A stretch of 64,000 nt of DNA from Natronosalvus halobius. GTDB lineage: Archaea > Halobacteriota > Halobacteria > Halobacteriales > Natrialbaceae. A program made the translations under genes and the position numbers. The notes under the pieces are model-generated. The model did not search any database. It saw only the letters and a program-made list of their open reading frames with translations, and was not told where the DNA came from. The stretch covers positions 930,001 through 994,000 of the forward strand of contig NZ_CP099997.1 of the NCBI RefSeq assembly GCF_024138145.1, read 5' to 3'. Each line of letters begins with the position of its first letter. Within the stretch, counting starts at the first letter, position 1. This document shows positions 8,407 to 18,076 of this stretch, piece after piece.

Positions 8407-8778
8407 TTACTCGAGAAGGACGGCGTTGACCTGACCGACCTGTCCAGGACGCGAGGTGACGCGGGCCTGGCCTTCGCTCGTGTCGATGACGGCGCCCTTC
8501 GTGATGATATTTCGGCGCACGTAGTTGGGGTTGGCGTCGTTCTCGACGACGTCCGTGATCTCGGCGGTCACCGTCTCCTCCCCGGTGCTGACGCTGACGA
8601 CGTCCGTCGCGAGCGCACGAGTCTTCTCGCTGTTGCCACGGGCGTCGATGGTGCGGAAGCGAGGCTCGCCGACCTGGGTCTCGGTCGGGTGGCGACCGAG
8701 CTGGTGTTTGCGTCGGTTGTTGAAGGGCTTCAGTCGTCCGCCGGTGCGCTTGCGCGTAGAGCGTCCCTGATCTTTCAT
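8407..8778 (-). CDS. 30S ribosomal protein S8e
   Basis: A 123-residue ribosomal protein of the S8e family, part of the small subunit in archaea and eukaryotes. The family start MKDQGRSTRKRTGGRLKPFNNRRKHQLGRHP and the C-terminal beta domain with NYVRRNIITKGAVIDT are both present. The ATG at 8778 gives the normal length. An in-frame extension to 8871 is not part of the family. It is monocistronic and converges with the DUF7511 gene. Confidence 0.95.
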   Translation of the reverse strand: MKDQGRSTRKRTGGRLKPFNNRRKHQLGRHPTETQVGEPRFRTIDARGNSEKTRALATDVVSVSTGEETVTAEITDVVENDANPNYVRRNIITKGAVIDTSEGQARVTSRPGQVGQVNAVLLE

Positions 8779-9023
8779 ACGCTCACGAAGTCGCGGCGCA
8801 TACTTGAATGCACCTCTTCGGATCGACGCCTCGAGACCCCGTTCTGCTGCCATCGCTCGCGCGATTGGCACCGATAGCGACTAACTGAGTCGACGCTGTC
8901 GAGGCCGTGGGTCTCGTTAGATACGTTCGATCACGGTCTCAGTGATACCGGTATTGACGACTCTGTAGCCGTATATGCCGGTCATAGCATCGTACTTACG
9001 GAGATAGGCAAATCCCTCACTCG

Positions 9024-10082
9024 ATGGTCGACAACCAGCTTCGAACGGTGAGCGGTCTGGCAACGCGGCGGAAGTTCATCGCGGCGACTGGCGCGGTGGG
9101 GACGGGCCTAATCGCCGGGTGTGCAGAGAACGAAGCGAGCGCCGACGGGAACGGTGGCAACGGCGGAAATGGTAACAACGAAAACGCCATCGAGGGAACC
9201 GTTCGAATCTCCGGAAGCAGTACCGTCTTCCCCGTCTCGGAGGCCGCCGGCGAAGAGTTCTCCACTACGCACGACGGGTTCGAGTACGAACTCTCGAGCG
9301 ACGGGAGCACCGGCGGGATGGAGAACTTCTTCATTCCCGGTGAGAGCGCCATTACCGGGGCGAGCCGGCCGATTCTCGAAGCGGAGATCCAGAACTGTCA
9401 GGACAACGGCTTCCAGCCGATCGAGTTCCAGTGTGCGGGCGACGCCCTGACGGTGATCGTCAACCCCGAAAACGACTGGCTCGACTGCGCCGACTACGAA
9501 CTGATGCAGGCAATCTGGCTGCCCGACAGCGCCCCCGAGACGTGGGCCGACATCGACTCTGACTGGCCCGACGAGGAGATCGAGCTCTTCGGCCCCGCCA
9601 CGACATCGGGGACCTACGACTACTGGACGGGCGAGGTGCTCGACGACTTCCGGAGCATCCGCGAGGACTTCCAGGGAACCGAAGAAGACGACCTCATCGC
9701 CGAGGGCGTGTCCGGAAATCCCTACGCACACGGCTACCTCCCCTACGCGTACTACGACAACAACCCCGAGGGCATCAAAGCTCTCGAGATCGACGGCGGC
9801 GACGGGTGTACGGCGCCGGGTCTCGAGGCCGCCTCCGATGGATCCTACCCGCTCGCTCGGCCGATCTTCTGGTACGTCAACCAGGAGAGGCTCCAGGAGG
9901 ACGAGGCTGTGCAGGCGTTCGTGGAGTTCGCCATCGAACTCTCGGGCGACTTCGAGGTCGTCTCCGAGGAGATCGGCTACGTCGCGATGAGCGACGATGC
10001 GGTGCAGAACAATCTCGACCGCCTGCAGACTGCCATCGATGGCGACATCAGCGAGGAAGAGGCGATTCCGTCGGCCAACTAA
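9024..10082 (+). CDS. pstS: Phosphate ABC transporter substrate-binding protein PstS (copy 1)
   Basis: A 352-residue extracellular phosphate-binding lipoprotein. It opens with a Tat-type signal, TRRKFIAATGAVGTGLIAGC, whose cysteine (about residue 33) would carry the lipid anchor. The PstS phosphate-loop signature [13 protein letters not shown] comes after a Gly/Asn-rich linker, with DGSTGGMENF later. It captures phosphate outside the cell and delivers it to the PstC-PstA channel encoded next. A TATA-like CTTACGG lies about 25 bases before the ATG. The following pstC gene starts 62 bases downstream. Confidence 0.94.
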   Translation: MVDNQLRTVSGLATRRKFIAATGAVGTGLIAGCAENEASADGNGGNGGNGNNENAIEGTVRISGSSTVFPVSEAAGEEFSTTHDGFEYELSSDGSTGGMENFFIPGESAITGASRPILEAEIQNCQDNGFQPIEFQCAGDALTVIVNPENDWLDCADYELMQAIWLPDSAPETWADIDSDWPDEEIELFGPATTSGTYDYWTGEVLDDFRSIREDFQGTEEDDLIAEGVSGNPYAHGYLPYAYYDNNPEGIKALEIDGGDGCTAPGLEAASDGSYPLARPIFWYVNQERLQEDEAVQAFVEFAIELSGDFEVVSEEIGYVAMSDDAVQNNLDRLQTAIDGDISEEEAIPSAN

Positions 10083-10144
10083 TCAGATTGACACGTCCAG
10101 AACGTTCCAATGTTTTCGACACCAAATCAGCGGAGGGGACGCCG

Positions 10145-11113
10145 ATGAGCGGCGACGTTTCGAAGCGCGAGTGGCAACGCCCGGCGGCTGATCGTCGGCG
10201 CGAACAGCTCTACGAGTACGGGCTCTTCGGGTGTGCAACCCTGACCGTCGCGATCACCGTCGGCATCCTCTACACCCTCTTTTCGGACGCGCTGTACTTC
10301 TTCCAGGCGTACGCCGGACTGCTCGACGGCTCGATCACGGGCGCCCTTTCCGAATTCGTCACAGGCCGGAACTGGCGACCGACGATTCGGCCGTACTCCT
10401 ACGGCCTGTTGCCACTGTTGAGCGGAACGATCGTCGTCACCGTCGCTGCCGCCGCCATCGCGCTTCCGTGCGGACTCGGCGCGGCAATCTACCTGAGCGA
10501 GTACGCCTGCCCGACGACGAGAGCCTATCTGAAGCCGGCCCTCGAGGTGCTGGCGGGTGTCCCGACGATCGTCTACGGCTACTTCGCGCTCGCGTACGTT
10601 ACGCCGTTTCTCGACCGATTCCTGCCCCTGTCGACGTTCAACGCCCTGTCAGCGTCCATCATGATGGGGATCATGATCGTCCCGATGGTATCCTCGATCA
10701 GCGAGGACGCCCTGAGCGCCGTTCCGGACTCGCTTCGCCACGCCGGCTACGGCCTGGGGGCGACGAAGTTCGACGTCTCGGTTCGCGTCGTCGTCCCCGC
10801 GGCGTTCTCGGGGATCATTTCGTCGTTCATCCTCGCCATCTCGCGAGCGATCGGCGAGACCATGATCGTGACCGTCGCGGCCGGACAGAACCCGAAGATG
10901 TTGATCCTGGACCCGGGCAGACTCGACGAGAATCTGTACGACTCGATCCAGACGATTACGTCCGCGATGGTGCAGGCTGCGGGCTCGGACACGGCCGGTG
11001 GCACCCCGGTGTTCTGGTCGATGTTCGCCCTCGGAATGGCCCTGTTCGTCGTCACGTTCGCGATGAATCTGATCGCTGACGCCGTCCAGCGTCGCTACAG
11101 GGAGGTGTACTAG
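10145..11113 (+). CDS. pstC: Phosphate ABC transporter permease PstC (copy 1)
   Basis: A 322-residue membrane permease of the PstC family, with about six transmembrane segments. The cytoplasmic EAA loop that contacts the ATPase is seen at [26 protein letters not shown]. The ATG at 10145 fits the family length. Frames extending upstream lie in pstS. The gene ends one codon before pstA starts. It shares strong similarity with the PstC at 14156-15085, so the two operons look like duplicates or paralogues. Confidence 0.93.
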   Translation: MSGDVSKREWQRPAADRRREQLYEYGLFGCATLTVAITVGILYTLFSDALYFFQAYAGLLDGSITGALSEFVTGRNWRPTIRPYSYGLLPLLSGTIVVTVAAAAIALPCGLGAAIYLSEYACPTTRAYLKPALEVLAGVPTIVYGYFALAYVTPFLDRFLPLSTFNALSASIMMGIMIVPMVSSISEDALSAVPDSLRHAGYGLGATKFDVSVRVVVPAAFSGIISSFILAISRAIGETMIVTVAAGQNPKMLILDPGRLDENLYDSIQTITSAMVQAAGSDTAGGTPVFWSMFALGMALFVVTFAMNLIADAVQRRYREVY

Positions 11114-12709
11114 ATGGGAACCCGCATCGACGAACGCGAGTGGGTCGGCCGCTCGAGCGTCCTGGCGAGCGTCCGCGGCGCCGCGTTCGAGTACACCTGC
11201 CTCGGCGCCGCGCTGTTCGGCATCGTCACGCTCCTCGTGTTACTCGCGTACGTGACCGTCGACGCAATCGAGTTGCGCGAGGCCGACCCCGCCTGGTTCG
11301 CCATCGTCGGACTGACGTTCGTTCTCCCCGTCACACTGTTCGTTCGGCGAATCTGGGGAACCCCAGCGGCCGACGTCGCGAAGACGAGCGTCGGCGGGGT
11401 GTTGCTCGCGGCGGGCCTCGGCGGATTCCTGATCGTCGCGTTTACGATCGTTACCCCCTCCGTGTGGGCAGCGTACGTTTTGCTGGCGGTCGCGCCCGTC
11501 ATCGTGGCAGCGCGGTACGGCGATCGCTTCGAGCGACTCGACGGCACCGGCCCGCTCGTGATGGCGACAGTCGTGCTGGGCGTGATCGCCGCAACCGCCC
11601 TGCTGGGCCCGATCACCACCGTCCTCGGGATGGCGAAGTCGTGGGTGCTGTACCTGCTCACGGCGACCGTCCCCGTCGCCGGCGCGCTCTTGTGGTGGGC
11701 GAGGGCTCGAGACGACCGGGCGGCCACCGTCGCTGCCTGGTTGGTCGTCGGGGCGACCGTTGGACTCGGCCTCCTCGTGGAGGTCGGGGTGCTCGAGACC
11801 GCCGGCGCACCGATCGTCTTCTCGCTCGGGTTCGTCGTGCCGGCAACCGTCGTCCTCGGAGACGGCTACCGTCGTGGCCCCGCCGCCAGGATCGGTCTCT
11901 TCGCGATCCCAATTCTCCTGGGCGGCGCGGTTGCGGCCGTCGCCGTCTCCTGGTCGCTTGGCGTTCCGATGCCTGGTTCCTGGATTCGACCGGAGTTCTT
12001 CCAGCAAGGGCCCTCCCGAACTCCGGAAAACGCCGGCCTCTACCCCCCGATCGTCGGTTCGATATTCATGCTGATCGTGATGATCGTCGCCGTGTTCCAC
12101 CTCGGCGTCGGTGCGGCGGTCTACTTAGAGGAGTACGCACCGGACACCTGGCTCATCCGCCTCGTTCGAATCAATCTGGCCAACCTGGCGGGCGTACCCT
12201 CGGTCGTCTACGGACTGCTCGGCCTGGCGATCATCGCCCGCCGATTCGGGTTCGGCCGAGGAACGGTCATCACGGCGGGCCTGACGGTCGGGTTGCTCGT
12301 CTTGCCGATCGTCATCATCTCGGCCCAGGAGGCCATCCGCTCGGTACCGCACTCGGTTCGGCAGGCATCCTACGGGATGGGCGCGAGCCGCTGGCAGACG
12401 ACACGGGAGGTCGTCCTCCCGGAGGCGTTCCCTGGCATCCTGACTGGAACCATCCTCGCGCTGGGACGGGCCATCGGTGAGACGGCGCCGCTCATCATGA
12501 TCGGGGCCGCGACGTCGGTCTCGAGCGCGCCTGACTCGCTGTTCGGGACCGTCACCGCGATGCCGCTTCAGCTCTTCTCCTGGAGGAGTTACTTCGACCC
12601 GGACTTCCGCTACGGCGTCGTGGCGGCGGGCGTCATCACGCTCCTCGTCATCCTGTTGGGGATGAACGCGGCCGCGATCATCCTGAGAAATCGCCTCGAG
12701 AAACGGTGA
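11114..12709 (+). CDS. pstA: Phosphate ABC transporter permease PstA with long membrane insertion (copy 1)
   Basis: A 531-residue PstA, against 298 for the second copy in this window. Residues 1-55 contain a first helix matching the start of the second copy ([11 protein letters not shown]). Then come about 230 extra residues with roughly seven more hydrophobic segments. The standard PstA core resumes near residue 310 (FHLGVGAAVYLEEYAPDTW) and includes the EAA loop [21 protein letters not shown]. The extra helices have no obvious transport motif. Longer PstA proteins occur in haloarchaea, so this may be a lineage feature. No ATPase gene follows it directly. Confidence 0.9.
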   Translation: MGTRIDEREWVGRSSVLASVRGAAFEYTCLGAALFGIVTLLVLLAYVTVDAIELREADPAWFAIVGLTFVLPVTLFVRRIWGTPAADVAKTSVGGVLLAAGLGGFLIVAFTIVTPSVWAAYVLLAVAPVIVAARYGDRFERLDGTGPLVMATVVLGVIAATALLGPITTVLGMAKSWVLYLLTATVPVAGALLWWARARDDRAATVAAWLVVGATVGLGLLVEVGVLETAGAPIVFSLGFVVPATVVLGDGYRRGPAARIGLFAIPILLGGAVAAVAVSWSLGVPMPGSWIRPEFFQQGPSRTPENAGLYPPIVGSIFMLIVMIVAVFHLGVGAAVYLEEYAPDTWLIRLVRINLANLAGVPSVVYGLLGLAIIARRFGFGRGTVITAGLTVGLLVLPIVIISAQEAIRSVPHSVRQASYGMGASRWQTTREVVLPEAFPGILTGTILALGRAIGETAPLIMIGAATSVSSAPDSLFGTVTAMPLQLFSWRSYFDPDFRYGVVAAGVITLLVILLGMNAAAIILRNRLEKR

Positions 12710-12762
12710 TCGTAGTGAGGGGAGAGTGGTCCCGTACCTCGTTGGGGACTTACTCGTTGCGT

Positions 12763-12852
12763 TCAACGGAACTGCGTTCGATGGAACTACGGACGTTTGA
12801 GCTACGATCGATGGAACCGTGCTCGGCGGAACCGGAATCGATGGAACCGCGA
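12763..12852 (+). repeat. 15-base minisatellite, six copies
   Basis: Six head-to-tail units of 15 bases with the loose consensus TCGATGGAACYRCGN begin at 12763, 12778, 12793, 12808, 12823 and 12838. The third copy is the most diverged. The unit length is a multiple of three, so it would encode a pentapeptide repeat (SMELR-like on the plus strand, GSIDR-like on the minus), but neither frame looks coding beyond the repeat. Confidence 0.75.
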
Positions 12853-13121
12853 CGACCGTTAGACGTCCGGGGAGGTGATTCGCCGAGTACGAAGTCTTCG
12901 GCGATGTCCGCTCCCATCGGGCCTCCATCCGTCGACGAGGGCCCGCCAGGTCGAACTCGGGACGGACGGACCCGGACATATATAGCGCGGCGGCGTATTC
13001 CAGAGTTCAGAGATCCATCGCGTTTCGAGTTACAAGTCGGCACTTCCGCAGAAGACTCACACCGCCACTACAACCCTCGAACGGGCGCGATAGGTGGCGA
13101 ACCGTCTTACGTCACGTATGA

Positions 13122-13137
13122 CTATATAGCACTATGT
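13122..13137 (+). promoter_or_regulatory. Motif shared with the AbrB-PhoU upstream region (copy 2)
   Basis: CTATATAGCACTATGT lies about 50-60 bases before the pstS2 start and just upstream of a TATA-like ACTATTTAC at 13152-13160. This is where an activator site for a phosphate-starvation promoter would sit. It matches the copy at 6793-6808 in 15 of 16 bases. Confidence 0.5.
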
Positions 13138-13184
13138 TCTCATCATAGTAGACTATTTACCTCGTCTGGAGTATCCATCCAGTG

Positions 13185-14159
13185 ATGTCGAGAGACGCCT
13201 CTGGCACCCCGTCGACCGGTCTCGGGAGACGGGAACTGCTCGCCGCGACGGGGGTCGCGGCGACCGCCGGGTTGGCTGGCTGTACCGACGTACTGGCCGA
13301 AGAGGGGAGACAGGTACCGATCGCCGGAAGCAGCACGGTCTTTCCCGTGACCGAAGCCGTCGCCGCGGCGTACTTCGAGGAACGACCGAACGTCAACGTC
13401 TCCATCAGTCAGACGGGGACCGGCGGCGGCTTCTCGAACTTCTTCTGTCCGGGAATGACCGCGATCAACAACGCGAGTCGCGAGGTCGCGGACATCGAAC
13501 GCGAACAGTGTAGCGAGAACGGAATTGAGCCGATCGAGTTTACCATCGCGACGGACGCGCTGACGGTCGTCGTCAACCCTGGCGCCGACTGGGTCGACTG
13601 TCTCACCGTCGAGGAACTCCGGGAGATCTGGCGCACTGACGGCGCTCAGCGCTGGAGCGACGTGCGTGACGACTGGCCCGACGAGGAGTTCGAACTGTAC
13701 GGGGCTGATACCACCTCCGGAACGTTCGATTACTTCGTCGAGACGATCATCGGCGAGGACGCCAATCACCGGAGCGACTATCACGGAACCGAGAAGGACC
13801 GGACGATCGTCCAGGGCGTTCGTGGCTCCGAACACGCCATCGGCTACTTCGGATTTGCCTTCTACGCCGAGAACCCAAACCAGATCAAAGCGGTCGGTAT
13901 CGACAGCGGCGATGGCTGTATCGAGCCGTCGATCGAGACGGCCATGAACGGCGAGTATACCCCGTTGTCGCGCCCGCTGTTCATCTACGCGTCCGACCAG
14001 GCGCTCGCCGATCCCGAAGTGCAAGACTTCCTGCGCTTTTACATCGAGCAGTCGGCGACCGACCTCATCGCGGAGGTCGGCTACGTTCCCGTCACCGAGG
14101 ACGTCCGCGACGAGAACCTCGAGAAACTCGAGGCGGCCATCGACGAGGTGACCGCATGA
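13185..14159 (+). CDS. pstS: Phosphate ABC transporter substrate-binding protein PstS (copy 2)
   Basis: A 324-residue phosphate-binding lipoprotein. The Tat-type signal [20 protein letters not shown] carries a lipobox cysteine at about residue 31. The phosphate-binding SGSS-type loop is [14 protein letters not shown]. The ATG at 13185 is used. A GTG one codon earlier is possible. It is shorter than copy 1 because the Gly/Asn-rich linker is missing. The stop overlaps the pstC2 start (ATGA), so translation is probably coupled. A candidate regulatory motif and a TATA box lie just upstream. Confidence 0.94.
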   Translation: MSRDASGTPSTGLGRRELLAATGVAATAGLAGCTDVLAEEGRQVPIAGSSTVFPVTEAVAAAYFEERPNVNVSISQTGTGGGFSNFFCPGMTAINNASREVADIEREQCSENGIEPIEFTIATDALTVVVNPGADWVDCLTVEELREIWRTDGAQRWSDVRDDWPDEEFELYGADTTSGTFDYFVETIIGEDANHRSDYHGTEKDRTIVQGVRGSEHAIGYFGFAFYAENPNQIKAVGIDSGDGCIEPSIETAMNGEYTPLSRPLFIYASDQALADPEVQDFLRFYIEQSATDLIAEVGYVPVTEDVRDENLEKLEAAIDEVTA

Positions 14160-15085
14160 GCACGATGGACCTCTCTCACGACGGCAATCGGACGGCTCGC
14201 GGGGTTTTCTTCAAATACCTCTTCACGCTGTGTGCGCTACTATCTATCCTGACGACGGTCGCTATCGTCCTGACGCTGTTGGTCGACTCGCTGGACTTCT
14301 TCGCCGCCGTCTCACCGATCGACTTCCTCTTTGGCACCCGCTGGAGTCCGACGAACGATCCCGTTGCCTTCGGCGTGTTGCCGTTAATTTCGGGGACCCT
14401 GATCATCACGTTCGGGGCCGCCGCCATCGCGCTGCCGATCGGCCTGCTGACGGCGATCTACCTGAGCGAGTACGCCTCGAGTCGCCGCCGAGCCTACCTG
14501 AAGCCGGCTCTCGAGGTCCTGGCGGGCGTCCCGACGGTCGTCTACGGCTACTTCGCGCTCGTGTACGTGACGCCGGCGCTGGACGCGATTCCGTTCGTTG
14601 AGCTATCGACGTTCAACGCCCTATCGGCCTCGATCATGGTCGGCATCATGATCATCCCGATGGTGTCCTCGATCAGCGAGGATGCGATGAGCGCGGTGCC
14701 GGACTCGCTCCGACAGGCCAGTTACGGGCTGGGGGCGACGAAGTTCACTGTTTCAACGTCCGTCGTCGTCCCCGCGGCGCTGTCGGGCATCTTCTCGTCG
14801 TTCATCCTCGCACTCTCGCGAGCCATCGGCGAGACTATGGTCGTCGCCATCGCAGCGGGACAGACGCCCAAGCTAATCGACCTGACCGATCCAGCCGGAC
14901 TGTTTCTCGAATCAGTCCAGACGATGACCGCGGCGATGGTCCAGATCGGGACGAACGACGTCGTCGGCCAGTCGGTGGCCTATAAGAGCCTGTTCGCGGT
15001 CGGCCTGACGTTGTTCGTAATCACCTTTGCAATGAACCTCGTGAGCGAATTTATCGCCTCGCGCTACCGGGAGGTGTATCAGTGA
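14156..15085 (+). CDS. pstC: Phosphate ABC transporter permease PstC (copy 2)
   Basis: A 309-residue PstC permease with about six transmembrane helices. It shows the same EAA-loop pattern as copy 1 ([24 protein letters not shown]). It overlaps pstS2 upstream and pstA2 downstream (TGATG), giving a tightly packed operon. With PstA it forms the phosphate channel in the plasma membrane. It is closely related to the PstC at 10145-11113. Confidence 0.94.
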   Translation: MSTMDLSHDGNRTARGVFFKYLFTLCALLSILTTVAIVLTLLVDSLDFFAAVSPIDFLFGTRWSPTNDPVAFGVLPLISGTLIITFGAAAIALPIGLLTAIYLSEYASSRRRAYLKPALEVLAGVPTVVYGYFALVYVTPALDAIPFVELSTFNALSASIMVGIMIIPMVSSISEDAMSAVPDSLRQASYGLGATKFTVSTSVVVPAALSGIFSSFILALSRAIGETMVVAIAAGQTPKLIDLTDPAGLFLESVQTMTAAMVQIGTNDVVGQSVAYKSLFAVGLTLFVITFAMNLVSEFIASRYREVYQ

Positions 15086-15978
15086 TGGCGGCCGAAACCG
15101 GCGACCAGTCGGTCGAGGACTCCGGGTTCGGACGCGTGAGTCGGACGAAGGACGTCGCCTTCCGCTGGCTAACCCTCGCGGCAGCGCTCGTCGGTATCCT
15201 CTCGCTCGCGGTCTTGCTGGCGTACGTTACGGTCGACGCCGTTGGCTGGCTCGACTGGCAATTCCTCACCAGCGGCCCGCACCCGAATCCGTTCGAGGCG
15301 GGCATCCTCCCGGCGCTGATCGGCTCGATCGCGCTTATGCTCCTGATCGCGCTCGTGACCTTCCCGCTGGGCGTCGGCGCGGCGATCTACCTAGAAGAGT
15401 ACGCGAGCGACGGGCCGCTCACGACGTTCATCCAGATCAACATCGCCAATCTGGCGGGCGTTCCGTCTGTCGTCTACGGCCTGCTGGGCCTGGGCCTGTT
15501 CGTGAGCCTCATCGGCCTCGGCTTCGGGACCCTGATCGTAGCCGCGTTCACCGTCGCCCTTCTCATCCTGCCTATCGTCATCATCTCCGCCCAGGAGGCG
15601 ATCCGGGCCGTTCCAGACTCCCAGCGTCAGGCCTCCTACGGAATGGGCGCGACGAAGTGGCAGACGATCCGGAACGTCGTCCTCCCACGGGCGATGCCGG
15701 GTATCCTGACTGGAACCATCCTCGCGCTGGGACGGGCCATCGGCGAGACCGCGCCGCTCATCATGATCGGTGCGCCGACGACGGTCTTCGGCGTCCCGAA
15801 CAGCCTCCTCAGCAAGGTCAGCGCCATGCCCATGCAGATCTACACCTGGGCGCAGTACCCCGAAGCCGAGTTCCAGTACGGAGTCGTCGCCGCCGGCGTC
15901 GTCACCCTGCTCGTCGTCTTGCTGTCGATCAACTCCGTTGCGATCCTCATCCGGAACCACTACCAGCACGACCAATGA
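15085..15978 (+). CDS. pstA: Phosphate ABC transporter permease PstA (copy 2)
   Basis: A PstA permease of ordinary length, 297 residues from the ATG at 15085. A GTG one codon earlier is an alternative. Its helices and EAA loop ([23 protein letters not shown]) match the C-terminal half of the 531-residue PstA of the first operon. It lacks that protein's membrane insertion. The stop overlaps the pstB start by four bases. Confidence 0.94.
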   Translation: MAAETGDQSVEDSGFGRVSRTKDVAFRWLTLAAALVGILSLAVLLAYVTVDAVGWLDWQFLTSGPHPNPFEAGILPALIGSIALMLLIALVTFPLGVGAAIYLEEYASDGPLTTFIQINIANLAGVPSVVYGLLGLGLFVSLIGLGFGTLIVAAFTVALLILPIVIISAQEAIRAVPDSQRQASYGMGATKWQTIRNVVLPRAMPGILTGTILALGRAIGETAPLIMIGAPTTVFGVPNSLLSKVSAMPMQIYTWAQYPEAEFQYGVVAAGVVTLLVVLLSINSVAILIRNHYQHDQ

Positions 15979-16850
15979 CCCGAGAACCCATGACCACCTC
16001 GAAGACCGAACCGAGCGACGATCACACCTCCCCGACGCCGGGAACCGGTGGACTTGACGACCGGGCTACCGACGCCAATTCGTCGACCACCACCGACGGC
16101 CGGACCATCCTGGAGAGCCGCGGCCTCGACGTCTACTACGACGACGATCAGGCGCTCCAGGACGTCTCCGTCGAACTCCCCGAAAAACAGGTGACCGCGG
16201 TCATCGGCCCTTCCGGCTGTGGGAAGTCGACGTTCCTCCGGTGTATCAACCGCATGAACGACCTCGTGGACGCCGCCAGCGTGGAAGGCGAACTGCTGTT
16301 CGACGGGAAGAACGTCTACGACGACGATGTCGACCCCGTCGCCCTGCGCCGCAAGATCGGGATGGTCTTCCAGCAGCCCAATCCGTTCCCCAAATCGATC
16401 CGGGACAACGTCGCTTACGGCCTGAAGGTCCAGGGGATCGACGACGACATTGACGAACGCGTCGAACGCGCTCTCGAACGAGCGGCCCTGCACGAGGAAG
16501 TCGAAGACCAACTGGACTCGAGCGGCCTGGATCTCTCGGGTGGCCAGCAACAGCGCCTCTGTATCGCTCGTGCCATCGCGACCGACCCCGAGGTCATCCT
16601 GATGGACGAACCGGCGAGCGCGCTCGACCCCGTCGCGACCTCGAAGATCGAGGACCTGATCGAGGAGCTGGCGACCGACTACACCGTCGTGATCGTCACC
16701 CACAACATGCAACAGGCGGCCCGGATTTCGGACAAGACCGCCGTGTTCCTCACCGGCGGGGAACTCGTGGAGTTCGACGACACGACGAAGATTTTCGAGA
16801 ATCCGGAGAGCCAGCGCGTCGAAGATTACATCACCGGCAAGTTCGGATAG
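15975..16850 (+). CDS. pstB: Phosphate ABC transporter ATP-binding protein PstB
   Basis: A 291-residue ABC ATPase that powers phosphate import. It has a 40-residue Ser/Thr-rich acidic leader, then Walker [10 protein letters not shown], the Q-loop [11 protein letters not shown] typical of PstB, the signature [16 protein letters not shown] and Walker [14 protein letters not shown]. The ATG at 15975 overlaps the pstA2 stop. It is the only PstB gene in the window, although two sets of PstS-PstC-PstA are present, so it probably serves both. No separate PhoU gene follows it. Confidence 0.95.
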   Translation: MTREPMTTSKTEPSDDHTSPTPGTGGLDDRATDANSSTTTDGRTILESRGLDVYYDDDQALQDVSVELPEKQVTAVIGPSGCGKSTFLRCINRMNDLVDAASVEGELLFDGKNVYDDDVDPVALRRKIGMVFQQPNPFPKSIRDNVAYGLKVQGIDDDIDERVERALERAALHEEVEDQLDSSGLDLSGGQQQRLCIARAIATDPEVILMDEPASALDPVATSKIEDLIEELATDYTVVIVTHNMQQAARISDKTAVFLTGGELVEFDDTTKIFENPESQRVEDYITGKFG

Positions 16851-17099
16851 CCCCGAGAGCGAACACCTCGGCACCGTTCGATGGAAGGCGGATTCGACGT
16901 TGCGGGGATTCGGACGTACCTTTTCCAGATCGATTTCGTCGGACTCAGCGTACTCGACGTACTCGTCGGACTCGAGCGGTAGCCCTTCGTTCTATTGCCT
17001 CGGGATGGTGATGGGCGACTCGCGACGTCGTCGGCAACCGGTTTCCATCGCGACAGCGAACGATTTAGCGATCGCAGGCTGTCGTGCCCAGAGCCAGCG

Positions 17100-18029
17100 T
17101 TAGCCTCTGGTCGTCGCACGCAGATTCACGAACTCGTCGCGAATGGCCCGACGCTTGACCAGGACGAACCCAATCGCGATCAGGACGAAGCCGAACACCG
17201 TCGTTCCAGTGATCACCTCGTCGAGGAGCAGCCAGCCGAAAATCGCGGCGAAGATCGGCGCGACGTAGGACACCATGTTGATCTCGATCGGGCCGAGACG
17301 TTCGAGCAGGGTGAAGTACACGAGGAAGCCGAGGGCGCTCGAGGCAAGTGCGAGGTACGCGAGCGACCAGAACGCGTTCGGGTGGAGCCACGTCGCCGGT
17401 TCGATCGGTTCGCCTAACCCGAAGCTCAGCAGGTGCATGAGGATTGCGCCGCCGATCATCGACCAGGCCTCCATCGTCTCGATTGCCATCTCGGCGTCGA
17501 GTCGACGGGTGAGCACGCTTCCGAGGGCGAACGACGCCGCGGCGAGGAAGACGAGACCGGTCGCGATTGCGTTCGCCGAGAGCAGATCGTTTGGATTCGG
17601 CTGGGCGATGACGATGACTCCGATGAGGCCGATTCCGACGCCAACCAGTCCGACCGCAGAGAGGGCGTCCGACGGAACGAGCGCGCGGGCGAACCCGGTC
17701 GTGAGGACTGGCGAGAGCGACACCACGATTGCGGCGGCCGCGGCCGTCGTGTTCTGCTGGCCGACGAAGAGGAACGCGTGGTAGGCCGCGATGAGAAAGA
17801 CCGATCCGATCGTGACCAGGAGCCACTGGTCGCGGTCCTCCGGGAGCAACGCCTCGCCGTCGACCACGTACGCGGCGTAGGCGAGCATGATGAGGCCGGC
17901 GATATCGTACCGGAGTGCCGCGAAGAGCACGGGTGGGAAGTACTCGAGGCCGGCCCCAATCGCAACGAACGCAGTACCCCAGACGGCCGCCAGCGCGAGA
18001 AAGAGGGCGAAGTTTCGGTATCTGCTCAC
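17100..18029 (-). CDS. DMT-superfamily (EamA) transporter
   Basis: A 309-residue membrane protein with about ten helices arranged as two EamA repeats, the drug/metabolite transporter superfamily. It begins MSRYRNFALFLALAAVWGTAFVAIGAGLEYFPP, a typical EamA first helix. The second repeat contains EINMVSYVAPIFAAIFGWLLLDE. The transported substrate cannot be told from sequence. It is monocistronic and faces away from the pst operon. Confidence 0.9.
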   Translation of the reverse strand: MSRYRNFALFLALAAVWGTAFVAIGAGLEYFPPVLFAALRYDIAGLIMLAYAAYVVDGEALLPEDRDQWLLVTIGSVFLIAAYHAFLFVGQQNTTAAAAAIVVSLSPVLTTGFARALVPSDALSAVGLVGVGIGLIGVIVIAQPNPNDLLSANAIATGLVFLAAASFALGSVLTRRLDAEMAIETMEAWSMIGGAILMHLLSFGLGEPIEPATWLHPNAFWSLAYLALASSALGFLVYFTLLERLGPIEINMVSYVAPIFAAIFGWLLLDEVITGTTVFGFVLIAIGFVLVKRRAIRDEFVNLRATTRG

Positions 18030-18076
18030 GAGTGTGGATTCGCCACGGGCGACCTATGCGTTTCGATCCGAAATTA

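Larger units (their letters stand above)
12710..13184 (+). other. Gene-free region between the two pst operons
   Basis: These 475 bases hold a 15-base minisatellite (12763-12852), a TATATAGC element near 12978 and the promoter of the second pst operon (motif at 13122-13137, TATA-like ACTATTTAC at 13152-13160). An open frame of 159 codons fits exactly between pstA1 and pstS2. Its second half has AT-rich third positions and contains the promoter, so I do not call it a gene. Confidence 0.6.

Noticed and set aside
12706-13185. A 159-codon plus-strand frame that fits exactly between pstA1 and pstS2, with overlaps at both ends.
   Set aside because: GC at third positions drops sharply in its second half, which holds the TATA box and the shared motif of the pstS2 promoter. 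The protein has no family character apart from the repeat.
16900-17103. A 67-codon frame downstream of pstB, where a PhoU gene might be expected.
   Set aside because: The product is Ser/Arg-rich with no PhoU character, and it overlaps the end of the DMT transporter gene.
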